The notes below the pieces were generated by a model. It did not search any database. It was not told where the DNA came from and was given only the letters and a program-made list of their open reading frames with translations. Positions 26,275 through 34,162 of a DNA stretch of 64,000 nt are shown piece after piece. The DNA is from Flavobacterium cerinum (GTDB taxonomy: Bacteria > Bacteroidota > Bacteroidia > Flavobacteriales > Flavobacteriaceae), in contig NZ_CP101751.1 in NCBI RefSeq assembly GCF_024496085.1, forward strand, positions 3,658,001-3,722,000, read 5' to 3'. Every line of letters begins with the position of its first letter. The first letter of the stretch is position 1. The position numbers and the translations under genes are program-made.

Positions 26275-27912
26275 CGATGACTGCATAAAAAACGGATCGG
26301 TAGTAAACGTTTCAAAATCCAATCGCAACAAAGCTTCTAATTCGACAATATCCGGTGTTTTATCCGTTTCTTTTAGCTTACCCAGAAACAACAACAAGTT
26401 ATAACAAGTTGTAAATTGTCCGGTAGCAATAATACTTTCTTTTACTTTTTCCGACTGATGATGCGAATCAAACCATAAAGTCGTACTCATGGTTCTGGCT
26501 TTTTCGGCTACCGAAATTAGTTTTTGAGAAGGATATAACGGGCTATTATCGATAACCGGTTGCGAATCGAAATTAACCCGGCTCAGGTCATAAATTGTAT
26601 TCTGAATCACTTTATTACGATACTTTTTATTCGTAAACAAATTATCATAATACATTCTTCTGATTTGTTTCAGATACACATCATTGGCCAATATAAAAAC
26701 TGATTTGGCTCTGGATTGCACCATGTGTTTTAAAATGTCAAATCGCAACTTATACAGTACATAACTGTATTTTTTAAAAACCGTATTCCAGGAACCTTTA
26801 TTAGCCGGTTTTTGAAAAGCTTTCAGTATTTTGAAAAGCATAAATCCGATAACGGCAACAGAAAAAACACCCGTTAAAGTTCCCACCACATAATGCCACG
26901 GTTTCCACTCTTTTACAAGAAACCACAGTAACGGAAAAACACATCCGATTACAAAAAGAAGCGTTCCGATAATACGCAACGAAAAACCATTATACCATCG
27001 GTTTTTATAAACCGGTAAAGTATAACCGTCCATCAGATAACTACTGACATCACAACTGATAAACAGATCAAATTTTTCGTCTTTTTTTCGTCTGGCATCC
27101 GCTTTTAAAAACGATCCGATTCCCTGATTGTCCGTGATACCGCCATCCATAATTCCGAATTGCTTTTTTTCAAAGTCTTTGTTCCTTAGAAAATCCATAC
27201 GGTTATAATCCGACAAGGTATATTCGTTCTCTTCATATACTATTGCATTTTCCAATGTTTCTTTGGTTAATTGCCGCGATGTAAAATCTTCAGGGAATAA
27301 CATGGGTTCAAACCCGGAAGGAAAACAAGAGGAACAGGCTAATATATCGGCCAGTTTCAACTGATCTGAAACCGATTTTCCTTTCGGTGTAAAATAAATA
27401 TAACGGTTTCCTATTTTGCCGACAGATCGTTTTTTATCTTCGTTTTGTGACTGAAACCGAAAGGGCAAGCCATTTGAAAACTCCGTTGCATTCACACAAA
27501 TCTCTTCCAGATGCACACCCGGAGTCGGATTAGAAAACACCCCGAATGTTTTTCCGGCAAACATTTTGTCGTATACCAGACTGAATGAATTGATCAAATT
27601 ACGACTTTTATGTGGTCGCTCCTTCCAGGCCGAAGGTGTATCCAGCGTCCGGATAGCATCCCCTAAAAGTTGTTCTCCTGAAAGTTTTTCGTTCAGATCC
27701 GCATAAAAAGTATCAAACGATTTTCCTTCAAAAAGGTAAGAACTATACATCAGATTGGTTATACTACCACCTGAAGTTGATGAAATATAGCGCACATTAT
27801 GCAATAAAGGTTTTCCTTCATATCGAATTCTGTTAAGATAACTAAGACATCCCAGGCTATAGGCGGCAGCCCTGAATCCGCCTCCGGAAAAAGCAAGTGC
27901 TATATTTTTCAT
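26269..27912 (-). CDS. Patatin-like phospholipase with internal membrane helices
   Basis: A 547-residue patatin-family lipid acyl hydrolase. The oxyanion loop GGGFRAAAY is at about residues 10-18, the nucleophile Ser in SSTSGGS near residue 48, and the Asp of the catalytic dyad in MDGGITDNQG near residue 254. Between about 320 and 365 two hydrophobic helices (IIGTLLFVIGCVFPLLWFL and VVGTLTGVFSVAVIGFML) follow the catalytic domain, so it is a membrane-bound type. The C-terminal third is not recognised. The first Gly of the GxSxG consensus is Ser here, seen in some large patatins. Confidence 0.85.
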   Translation of the reverse strand: MKNIALAFSGGGFRAAAYSLGCLSYLNRIRYEGKPLLHNVRYISSTSGGSITNLMYSSYLFEGKSFDTFYADLNEKLSGEQLLGDAIRTLDTPSAWKERPHKSRNLINSFSLVYDKMFAGKTFGVFSNPTPGVHLEEICVNATEFSNGLPFRFQSQNEDKKRSVGKIGNRYIYFTPKGKSVSDQLKLADILACSSCFPSGFEPMLFPEDFTSRQLTKETLENAIVYEENEYTLSDYNRMDFLRNKDFEKKQFGIMDGGITDNQGIGSFLKADARRKKDEKFDLFISCDVSSYLMDGYTLPVYKNRWYNGFSLRIIGTLLFVIGCVFPLLWFLVKEWKPWHYVVGTLTGVFSVAVIGFMLFKILKAFQKPANKGSWNTVFKKYSYVLYKLRFDILKHMVQSRAKSVFILANDVYLKQIRRMYYDNLFTNKKYRNKVIQNTIYDLSRVNFDSQPVIDNSPLYPSQKLISVAEKARTMSTTLWFDSHHQSEKVKESIIATGQFTTCYNLLLFLGKLKETDKTPDIVELEALLRLDFETFTTDPFFMQSSL

Positions 27913-28080
27913 GTTTTTTGGTTTTGCCTTGCTAAAATCACCATTTACTACTGGATATGCAAATTTTAACGATTATGTTTCCGATAAATATAGCACAACA
28001 GCCGTTTTTCTTACCTGAATTAATCTTACAAAAAAAGTGGAACTAATAGTCCCACTTGATCTTTTTTAAAACAACTTGTA

Positions 28081-28545
28081 TTAATCGAATACAATTGCTT
28101 TATCAGTGCGTTTGATCTTTACAATTTCAAAAGGTTGTGTTATAACTGTAGTAGCATCTCCTTTTCTTACGTTATCCAGATTTACCAGTATATTATCCTG
28201 CGTTTCCGCAATGTCCAATATATCAATAGTCCATCCGCCATTCATTTTTACGGCATCAAAAACGGCTAACACCTGATATTCATCAAAATTGATTTCGGTT
28301 TCCGTGAACTGGTACGTTGTGTTATTACTCGCATCCATAGCCGCTTTTAAAGCATTCCACTCTGCTTCAGTATTGATCACTAAGTTCTGCTGCGTGATAT
28401 TTTCAGAGCTATTACCATAAAGGTTTCCCTTTCCTACTCTATTAAAATTCACACCCTGTTCTTGTGGCGAAAGCAGTACCGAATCATCGTTGTCATTACA
28501 GGCGATTAGCATAAGGCCTGCAAAAAGAAGTAGTATTTTTTTCAT
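28081..28545 (-). CDS. Lipoprotein with PrcB_C-like domain
   Basis: A 154-residue lipoprotein. ATG at 28545 gives MKKILLLFAGLMLIACNDNDD with lipobox Cys at residue 17 and acidic residues after it; the ORF start at 28629 adds an unrelated leader. The C-terminal half (YQVLAVFDAVKMNGGWTIDI ... TQPFEIVKI) matches the small domain found in PrcB, the partner of a Treponema protease. Related lipoproteins are widespread and lack an assigned role. A terminator follows. Confidence 0.78.
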   Translation of the reverse strand: MKKILLLFAGLMLIACNDNDDSVLLSPQEQGVNFNRVGKGNLYGNSSENITQQNLVINTEAEWNALKAAMDASNNTTYQFTETEINFDEYQVLAVFDAVKMNGGWTIDILDIAETQDNILVNLDNVRKGDATTVITQPFEIVKIKRTDKAIVFD

Positions 28546-28662
28546 AATTATTTTGTTTTTGGTTGTATTAAAAGTTGACAAATCGCGATTTACTCTATCA
28601 AATTTAAACAAAAACAATATATAATCCACTAAAAATCAACACATAAAACAAACTGAAATAAT

Positions 28663-28695
28663 AAAACCGGAATTATAACAATTCCGGTTTTTACT
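28663..28695 (-). terminator. Terminator downstream of the PrcB-like and coiled-coil lipoprotein genes
   Basis: Arms AAAACCGGAATT (28663-28674) and AATTCCGGTTTT (28680-28691), perfect 12-bp stem with a 5-base loop, A and T runs on both flanks. It lies just after the stop of the coiled-coil lipoprotein gene (28711, minus) and insulates the PrcB-like gene. Confidence 0.83.
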
Positions 28696-28710
28696 TCTTT
28701 TTTATATCAA

Positions 28711-29118
28711 TTATTTTTTCACTTTATCTAAAGCGTCTTTTGCTTCTTGTTTTGCTTTTTCAGCACCTTCTTTAACATCTGTTGCTGCTTTGTCGGCTGC
28801 TGCTTTCACATCCTGAGCTGCTTCAGCTGTTTTGGTTTTAGCTGTTTCCCAAGCCGCTTTCGCTTTATCTACAGCTTCCTGAGCTAATTTTTCCGCTGCT
28901 TTATCGCCTTTAGCTTTCGCTTCTTCTAACGATTTTTCCGCTGCTTTAAGATCGGCTTCCAACTTCGACATATCCGAGCTGGTATCCGCTTCCATTTCCG
29001 CAGGTGCAGGCGGTGGCGCTACTTCCATTGTTTCTTCTTCCGGTTTTGGTGCTTCTTTTTTACATGATGTTGCGAATAACATTCCGCAAACAGCCAGGGT
29101 TAACATTAACTTTTTCAT
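28711..29118 (-). CDS. Alanine/lysine-rich coiled-coil lipoprotein
   Basis: A 135-residue lipoprotein with signal MKKLMLTLAVCGMLFATSC (Cys at 19), a proline/glutamate-rich linker (PEEETMEVAPPPAPAEME), then a long uninterrupted helix of about 80 residues, rich in Ala, Lys, Glu and Asp (DLKAAEKSLEEAKAKGDKAA and following). The composition is like LEA or apolipoprotein-type helices, and such proteins may bridge envelope layers or protect under stress. No enzyme motif. Function unknown. Confidence 0.78.
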   Translation of the reverse strand: MKKLMLTLAVCGMLFATSCKKEAPKPEEETMEVAPPPAPAEMEADTSSDMSKLEADLKAAEKSLEEAKAKGDKAAEKLAQEAVDKAKAAWETAKTKTAEAAQDVKAAADKAATDVKEGAEKAKQEAKDALDKVKK

Positions 29119-29364
29119 TAGTTATAATTTTAAAGGTTGAAACTTATATCTAAAAGTATAAAAAAATTTAATTAACTCCATTATTTTTTTTAACTAAAAA
29201 ATTTTTACAAAAACAACACAACGAGAAGCCTGTCAAAAAGAATAATAATAAAAACACTCCAACCCGAACTATTATCCTTTTTTTTAACAATTTGAAATAT
29301 CCCGATTCTATGTTAACCTATTAAATATGATCGTTGTTCTTTTTTCAGTCTCATATTTAGTCCG

Positions 29365-29372
29365 TATTTTTG
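29365..29372 (+). promoter_or_regulatory. Probable -7 element of the MFS gene
   Basis: TATTTTTG fits TAnnTTTG and lies 22 bp before the ATG at 29395. It supports that ATG over the GTG at 29374. Confidence 0.5.
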
Positions 29373-29394
29373 TGTGCTTAAAATCTTTTACCGA

Positions 29395-30567
29395 ATGATT
29401 ACTAAGCCCTCAAATCCCATTTACAATATTCACTTTGGCTTAGTATGCCTGAGTTCTTTATTATTCTCAGCCAGTTTTAATATGCTTATCCCGGAGCTTC
29501 CCGAATACCTGAGCAGTATGGGCGGAGCGGAATACAAAGGGCTGATCATCGCTTTATTTACACTTACAGCCGGAATTTCCAGACCTTTTAGCGGTAGGCT
29601 AACCGATACCATGGGGCGCGTTCCCGTAATGGCCACCGGTTCCATCGTTTGTTTTGTCTGCGGCTTCCTTTACCCGGTTTTGAGTACCGTTTCCGGTTTT
29701 TTATTCCTTCGTCTATTACACGGTTTTTCAACCGGTTTTAAACCTACAGCAACCGCTGCTTATGTCGCCGATATTATCCCGAGAGAACGTTGGGGTGAAG
29801 CGTTAGGACTACACGGACTTTGTTTTAGTACCGGAATGGCTATCGGTCCGGCCATCGGAAGTTCGATTAAAATGTACTTTTCGATGAATATCCTGTTTTA
29901 TGCCTCTTCTTTATTCGCTTTACTTTCCATATTAATCCTGATGAATATGAAAGAAACGCTCAAGGATAAAGAACGTTTTCGTTTTTCCATTTTAAAGATA
30001 TCCCGAAAAGATATTATTGCTGTAGAAGTGCTACCGGCTGCTATCGTAACTTTCCTGTCCTATATTGCCTACGGAGCAATACTAACATTGATACCCGATT
30101 GGAGTCAGCATATAGGAATTGAAAACAAAGGATTATTTTTTATGGTCTACACCATTGCCTCACTCCTTATCCGCTTTATTGCCGGAAAAGCCTCCGATCA
30201 GTATGGCCGAATCCGGATTATCAAAATCGGACTTGTTTTATTAATCCTTTCACTCATCGTCATTGGTTTTGCGGATAATTTTACCGGATTGATGACCGGT
30301 TCTTGTCTTTACGGTATTGCAACGGGAATCCTTTCGCCTGCTTTAAACGCCTGGACAGTTGATATGAGTCATATTGATCATCGTGGAAAAGCCATGGCAA
30401 CGATGTATATTGCTTTAGAAGCCGGTATCGGATTAGGAGCCTTATGTGCCGGATGGTACTATCAGGATGTGATTACCAAAATACCGATTATCATGTATGC
30501 CACCGCTGTGATGACAGTTGTTGCTTTAGGCTATATGTTACTACGAAAGCGAACGCAATCTATCTGA
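29395..30567 (+). CDS. MFS drug/metabolite exporter
   Basis: A 390-residue major facilitator with 12 helices. ATG at 29395 is preferred over GTG at 29374. The motif A-like loop 2-3 sequence GRLTDTMGRVPVM and its repeat GKASDQYGRIRII between helices 8 and 9 are clear, and LHGFSTGFKPTATAAYVADI is typical of drug:proton antiporters. No substrate is evident. Its end overlaps the convergent acyltransferase gene by 27 bp. Confidence 0.88.
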   Translation: MITKPSNPIYNIHFGLVCLSSLLFSASFNMLIPELPEYLSSMGGAEYKGLIIALFTLTAGISRPFSGRLTDTMGRVPVMATGSIVCFVCGFLYPVLSTVSGFLFLRLLHGFSTGFKPTATAAYVADIIPRERWGEALGLHGLCFSTGMAIGPAIGSSIKMYFSMNILFYASSLFALLSILILMNMKETLKDKERFRFSILKISRKDIIAVEVLPAAIVTFLSYIAYGAILTLIPDWSQHIGIENKGLFFMVYTIASLLIRFIAGKASDQYGRIRIIKIGLVLLILSLIVIGFADNFTGLMTGSCLYGIATGILSPALNAWTVDMSHIDHRGKAMATMYIALEAGIGLGALCAGWYYQDVITKIPIIMYATAVMTVVALGYMLLRKRTQSI

Positions 30568-31167
30568 CACCTGATCAATTAATGCTAATCGGCCAACAAC
30601 CGATTGAGGTCGTAATATTGTTCCGGGAGATAACACAGCATTAGCGCCCACTTTGGAGTAATCGCCAACCAAAGCGCCGAATTTTTCTACACCGGTGGAA
30701 CAATTCTCCGTGCCTATCCGGACCGTTATTGCTTTGTTTTCTCTTTCATTATAATGATTCGCAATAACGGCTCCCGCTTCGAAATTCACATGACTCCCTA
30801 TAATACTATCCCCTATAAAATTAAAATGGGCAGTTGCGGAATCCGGAAGGATAATACTGGTTTTAATCTCACAACCCGGACCAATTTTTACCGCTTCAGA
30901 CAAATAAACACCTCCGCGTAAATAGGCATGCGCGCCAACAAAACAATCTTTCGAAATAATTATCGGTCCTTTTAAAATAACGCCGGTTTCAATAACGGCA
31001 GTTTTATGGATCGCAATATCGTTGGTAATCCGATAAGCATCTTCTGATAACGTTTTGATTTTCTCCTGTATCATTTCGACCAGTCCTTTTGTGATTTCCC
31101 ACGGTAGCAGGTTTTCATTTCCAGGGAAAATAATATCAAAATGATTCGTATAATCGGATAATTTCAT
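30541..31167 (-). CDS. GlmU C-terminal-like left-handed beta-helix protein
   Basis: A 208-residue protein. ATG at 31167 (MKLSDYTNHFDIIFPGNENLLPWE) is used rather than 31209. After a helical N-terminus the chain becomes a left-handed beta-helix of hexapeptide repeats (IHKTAVIETGVILKGPIII, CFVGAHAYLRGGVYLSEAVK, AHFNFIGDSIIGSHVNFEAG, GALVGDYSKVGANAVL). This resembles the acetyltransferase half of GlmU without its uridylyltransferase half. It may acetylate an amino sugar or a nucleotide sugar; substrate unknown. Confidence 0.82.
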   Translation of the reverse strand: MKLSDYTNHFDIIFPGNENLLPWEITKGLVEMIQEKIKTLSEDAYRITNDIAIHKTAVIETGVILKGPIIISKDCFVGAHAYLRGGVYLSEAVKIGPGCEIKTSIILPDSATAHFNFIGDSIIGSHVNFEAGAVIANHYNERENKAITVRIGTENCSTGVEKFGALVGDYSKVGANAVLSPGTILRPQSVVGRLALIDQVSDRLRSLS

Positions 31168-31248
31168 TTGCTTTTCTATTTTGTCATTACAAAAATAAAC
31201 GAAACCCAATGCGTAATTGCTAAAATTTGATTAAAATCATTGCATTAT

Positions 31249-31270
31249 TATACCAATCGGTATATATTTG
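31249..31270 (+). promoter_or_regulatory. TetR-type operator and -7 element before the first TetR gene
   Basis: TATACCAATCGGTATA (31249-31264) is a 16-bp near-palindrome, followed by and overlapping TATATTTG (31263-31270), a TAnnTTTG match. A perfect version of the palindrome stands before the thiolase gene at 31891. Inferred autoregulatory site. Confidence 0.78.
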
Positions 31271-31288
31271 TTTTTTAATCGGATCAGT

Positions 31289-31873
31289 ATGGGAAAAGCG
31301 GAAAAAACCAGGCAATTTATCATCGAAAAAACCGCACCGGTATTTAACACCAAAGGCTTTTGGGGAACATCGCTACAAGACCTTACCGATGTAACCGGAC
31401 TTACCAAAGGAAGCATTTACGGCAACTTTAAAAATAAAGATGAAGTAGCCGTTGCCGTTTTGGAATACAATCTGGATAAAGTTCGCGCTATTATTACGGA
31501 AGCTATTTCCGAAAAGAAAAGTTATCGCGACAAACTGATGTGTTACCCGGATCTATACGAAAATTTTGCACTTCATGATTTTCCGTCCGGCGGATGCCCT
31601 ATTCTAAATACGGCCATCGAAGCCGATGATACGCACCCTATCCTAAAAGAAATAGCACGTAAAGCCTTATTATACTGGAAAGACACATTAATTTACTTGA
31701 TCAATAAAGGAAAAGAAAAAGGAGAATTTAAATCTGACACCGATACCGAAGAAAATGCATTGGCCATCATAGCATTAATCGAAGGTTCCCGTATGATGAT
31801 CAAACTAACCGGAAACCTAAACCACAATCACGCTATAATGAATACGCTGCGCAAGCTTATTCTTGCGCTCTAA
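31289..31873 (+). CDS. TetR/AcrR-family repressor of the acyl-CoA cluster
   Basis: A 194-residue repressor. ATG at 31289 (MGKAEKTRQFIIEKTA) is chosen because the TTG at 31268 lies in the promoter. The HTH is TSLQDLTDVTGLTKGSIYGNF at residues 29-49, and the remainder is a TetR ligand domain. Palindromes TATACC-x4-GGTATA flank the gene: one in its own promoter and one before the thiolase, so it probably represses both, with an acyl-CoA or a toxic lipid as likely effector. Confidence 0.88.
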   Translation: MGKAEKTRQFIIEKTAPVFNTKGFWGTSLQDLTDVTGLTKGSIYGNFKNKDEVAVAVLEYNLDKVRAIITEAISEKKSYRDKLMCYPDLYENFALHDFPSGGCPILNTAIEADDTHPILKEIARKALLYWKDTLIYLINKGKEKGEFKSDTDTEENALAIIALIEGSRMMIKLTGNLNHNHAIMNTLRKLILAL

Positions 31874-31890
31874 TTTTTTTTAACCAAAAA

Positions 31891-31906
31891 TATACCGATC
31901 GGTATA
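31891..31906 (+). promoter_or_regulatory. Perfect TetR-type operator before the thiolase gene
   Basis: TATACCGATCGGTATA is an exact 16-bp palindrome ending 11 bp before the thiolase ATG (31918). The matching site at 31249 differs in one base. It lies after the TetR stop, so it controls the downstream genes either as a second operator or as an internal promoter site. Confidence 0.82.
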
Positions 31907-31917
31907 AAAACAAAATC

Positions 31918-33090
31918 ATGAAAAACGTAAACATCATTTTAGCCCGTCGAACTCCTATCGGAGGATTTATGGGTAGCTTGTCGCAATTTAGCGCTACAGA
32001 ACTGGGAAAAATAGCAATTTCCGGTCTTTTAGAACAAAGTACAGTACCGCCAACAGCTATTGATGCAGTTTATGTGGGCAATGTACTTTCAGCCAATTTA
32101 GGTCAATCGCCCGCCAGACAAGCAGCTTTAACAGCCGGCATTCCCGATACCGCTGATTGTACGACCGTAAATAAAGTCTGCGCTTCCGGTATGAAAGCCA
32201 TAATGTTAGGCGCACAACAAATTCAGTTGGGAATTGACAATATTGTTGTAGCCGGAGGAATGGAAAGCATGAGTAATGTTCCGCATTACATTCAGCATCG
32301 AAAAGGAAACAAAATGGGAAATGATGTATTGACGGATGGCCTTTTAAAAGATGGTTTAACCGATCCGTATCAGCATTACCATATGGGAAACGCAGCCGAA
32401 ATATGCGCCCGCAAGTATGCTATCAGTCGGGAAGATCAGGATGCCTATGCATTAGCGTCCTATCGCAAAGCAACCGAAGCGACACAATCGGGAAAGTTTA
32501 CCAACGAAATCATTCCTATTACCCTTACGGATAAAAAAGAGTCCCGGATTCTGGCAGATGACGAAGACATCTATAAAATAATACCGGAAAAAATTGCCCG
32601 TCTTGCTCCTTCTTTTGAAGAAAACGGAACCATAACAGCTGCCAATGCCAGTAATCTGAACGATGCAGCCTGTGCTATATTACTGGCTTCCGATGAAGCT
32701 GTAGCTACCTATAATTTAAAACCGATAGCCCGAATCATCGGATACGCCGATGCTGCTCAAGCTCCCGAATGGTTTACCACCTCGCCTTCTTTAGCTATTC
32801 CGAAAGCACTGGAACAAGCACAACTTCCATTAGATGCCATTGATTTTTTTGAGATCAATGAAGCTTATGCAGCTGTAATCCTTGCAAATCAGCAAATTCT
32901 CGGACTTCCTTCTGAAAAGATTAACGTATACGGCGGTGCCGTAGCAATGGGGCATCCTATCGGTGTTTCCGGAGCGCGAATCATCACTACTTTACTATCC
33001 GTATTAGAACAGGAAAACGGGCGATATGGTGTTGCTGCAATATGTAACGGCGGTGGCGGTGCGTCTGCAATGGTTATTGAAAAACTTTAA
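31918..33090 (+). CDS. Acetyl-CoA acetyltransferase (thiolase)
   Basis: A 390-residue thiolase, condensing or cleaving acyl-CoA units. Catalytic blocks are complete: NKVCASGMKAI with the acyl-accepting Cys at about residue 89, NEAYAAV, GGAVAMGHPIGVSGAR with the base His, and CNGGGGASA with the second Cys near the C-terminus. Length is typical of the biosynthetic/degradative type II thiolases. It is 44 bp from the TetR gene and 9 bp before a hotdog thioesterase, suggesting an operon that handles short acyl-CoA. Confidence 0.94.
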   Translation: MKNVNIILARRTPIGGFMGSLSQFSATELGKIAISGLLEQSTVPPTAIDAVYVGNVLSANLGQSPARQAALTAGIPDTADCTTVNKVCASGMKAIMLGAQQIQLGIDNIVVAGGMESMSNVPHYIQHRKGNKMGNDVLTDGLLKDGLTDPYQHYHMGNAAEICARKYAISREDQDAYALASYRKATEATQSGKFTNEIIPITLTDKKESRILADDEDIYKIIPEKIARLAPSFEENGTITAANASNLNDAACAILLASDEAVATYNLKPIARIIGYADAAQAPEWFTTSPSLAIPKALEQAQLPLDAIDFFEINEAYAAVILANQQILGLPSEKINVYGGAVAMGHPIGVSGARIITTLLSVLEQENGRYGVAAICNGGGGASAMVIEKL

Positions 33091-33099
33091 TATTATCAT

Positions 33100-33534
33100 A
33101 TGAAAAACGATGCTTTTGATTTTTTAAAACAACATATCGGTAAAGAGGTAAGCACATCTCCGTCTCCTTTTATGAATTGGTTACGTCCCACTATGTTAGT
33201 TGTTGAAGAAGGTAAACTGGTATTTCAATATACCATCCGAAATGAGATGACCAACCCTTACCGTACATTACACGGCGGAATTATTGCTGCCATAATTGAC
33301 GATGCTATCGGTGCTACTTTAATTTCTTACGGTGAGCCTTATTTTTATCCGACGATAAACAATGCTATAGATTATTTCGCTTCGGCACGGGAAAATGATG
33401 TAATTCTGGCAGAAACGTCAATCAATAAAAAAGGAGAGCGGGTTGTAAATGCCCAATGCGAAATCTGGAATCAGGATAAAACACGTTTACTGGCCAAAGG
33501 TTATACCAATTTGCTCCGTACCGATATTAAATAA
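33100..33534 (+). CDS. PaaI-type hotdog thioesterase
   Basis: A 144-residue hotdog-fold protein. The conserved HGGIIAAIIDDAIGA segment (residues about 59-73) has the catalytic-site glycine and acidic residue of PaaI/YbdB thioesterases, which hydrolyse acyl-CoA or aryl-CoA. Flanking strands (LVFQYTIRNEMTNPYRTLHG, NDVILAETSINKKGERVVNA) complete the fold. It follows the thiolase by 9 bp with no terminator, so it belongs to the same transcript. Exact substrate unknown. Confidence 0.88.
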   Translation: MKNDAFDFLKQHIGKEVSTSPSPFMNWLRPTMLVVEEGKLVFQYTIRNEMTNPYRTLHGGIIAAIIDDAIGATLISYGEPYFYPTINNAIDYFASARENDVILAETSINKKGERVVNAQCEIWNQDKTRLLAKGYTNLLRTDIK

Positions 33535-33544
33535 ATTACAAAAC

Positions 33545-33576
33545 TTACTTACTAATAAGTAAAATTTATATCTTTG
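33545..33576 (+). promoter_or_regulatory. Operator and near-leaderless promoter of the second TetR gene
   Basis: TTACTTACTAATAAGTAA (33545-33562) has perfect 7-bp arms TTACTTA/TAAGTAA around CTAA. TATCTTTG (33569-33576) fits TAnnTTTG and ends only 5 bp before the ATG at 33582, so the mRNA probably starts at or within a few bases of the start codon. Inferred autoregulatory site. Confidence 0.7.
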
Positions 33577-33581
33577 TCTTC

Positions 33582-34127
33582 ATGAAGGATACCCGATCCC
33601 ATATTATCTCCCTTGCTGATCAACTGATCCGTTCAAAAGGATATAATGCTTTCAGTTATGCCGATATCTCGAAGCAACTGAACATTAAAAATGCGGCCAT
33701 ACATTACTATTTCCCGTCCAAATCGGATTTAGGAATGGCTGTTATTGATGATACTATGGACAAATTCCGGGCGACTATTACGGCATGGCAATCACTTCCT
33801 TATGAAACGCAATTGCACCGTTACACTTGTATGCATGAAAAAACCCGCGACAACAAATGGGTCTGCTTAATGGGCGCATTATCCCCTATTCACGACACAT
33901 TATCCCCGGAGATGCAGGAAAAATTAAAAGAAATGGCAGAAAGCATTCTCCTTTGGCTAACGGATTTACTGGACAAAGGCAAAGCAGACGGCAGTTTTCA
34001 TTTTACAGAAACACCAAAAGCAAAAGCCTATTGCATTCAGTCGTCTTTATTAGCTTCTTTACTTTTAAACAAGGTATTACAAAACGATGTATGCCAGGTC
34101 ATTCAACAAAACATTCAGAAAACTTAG
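33582..34127 (+). CDS. TetR-family repressor, second in cluster
   Basis: A 181-residue TetR regulator with HTH AFSYADISKQLNIKNAAIHY at residues 22-41 and a helical ligand domain. It is distinct from the first TetR here, being short and lacking its C-terminal pattern. Its promoter has a 7-bp inverted repeat, and its ATG is so close to the -7 element that the transcript may be leaderless. FabF starts 36 bp later, so the pair may form a small operon controlling fatty-acid or polyketide-like chain synthesis. Confidence 0.87.
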   Translation: MKDTRSHIISLADQLIRSKGYNAFSYADISKQLNIKNAAIHYYFPSKSDLGMAVIDDTMDKFRATITAWQSLPYETQLHRYTCMHEKTRDNKWVCLMGALSPIHDTLSPEMQEKLKEMAESILLWLTDLLDKGKADGSFHFTETPKAKAYCIQSSLLASLLLNKVLQNDVCQVIQQNIQKT

Positions 34128-34162
34128 ATTTTAAACGTACTTATCAGTAAAACCCAAAAATA

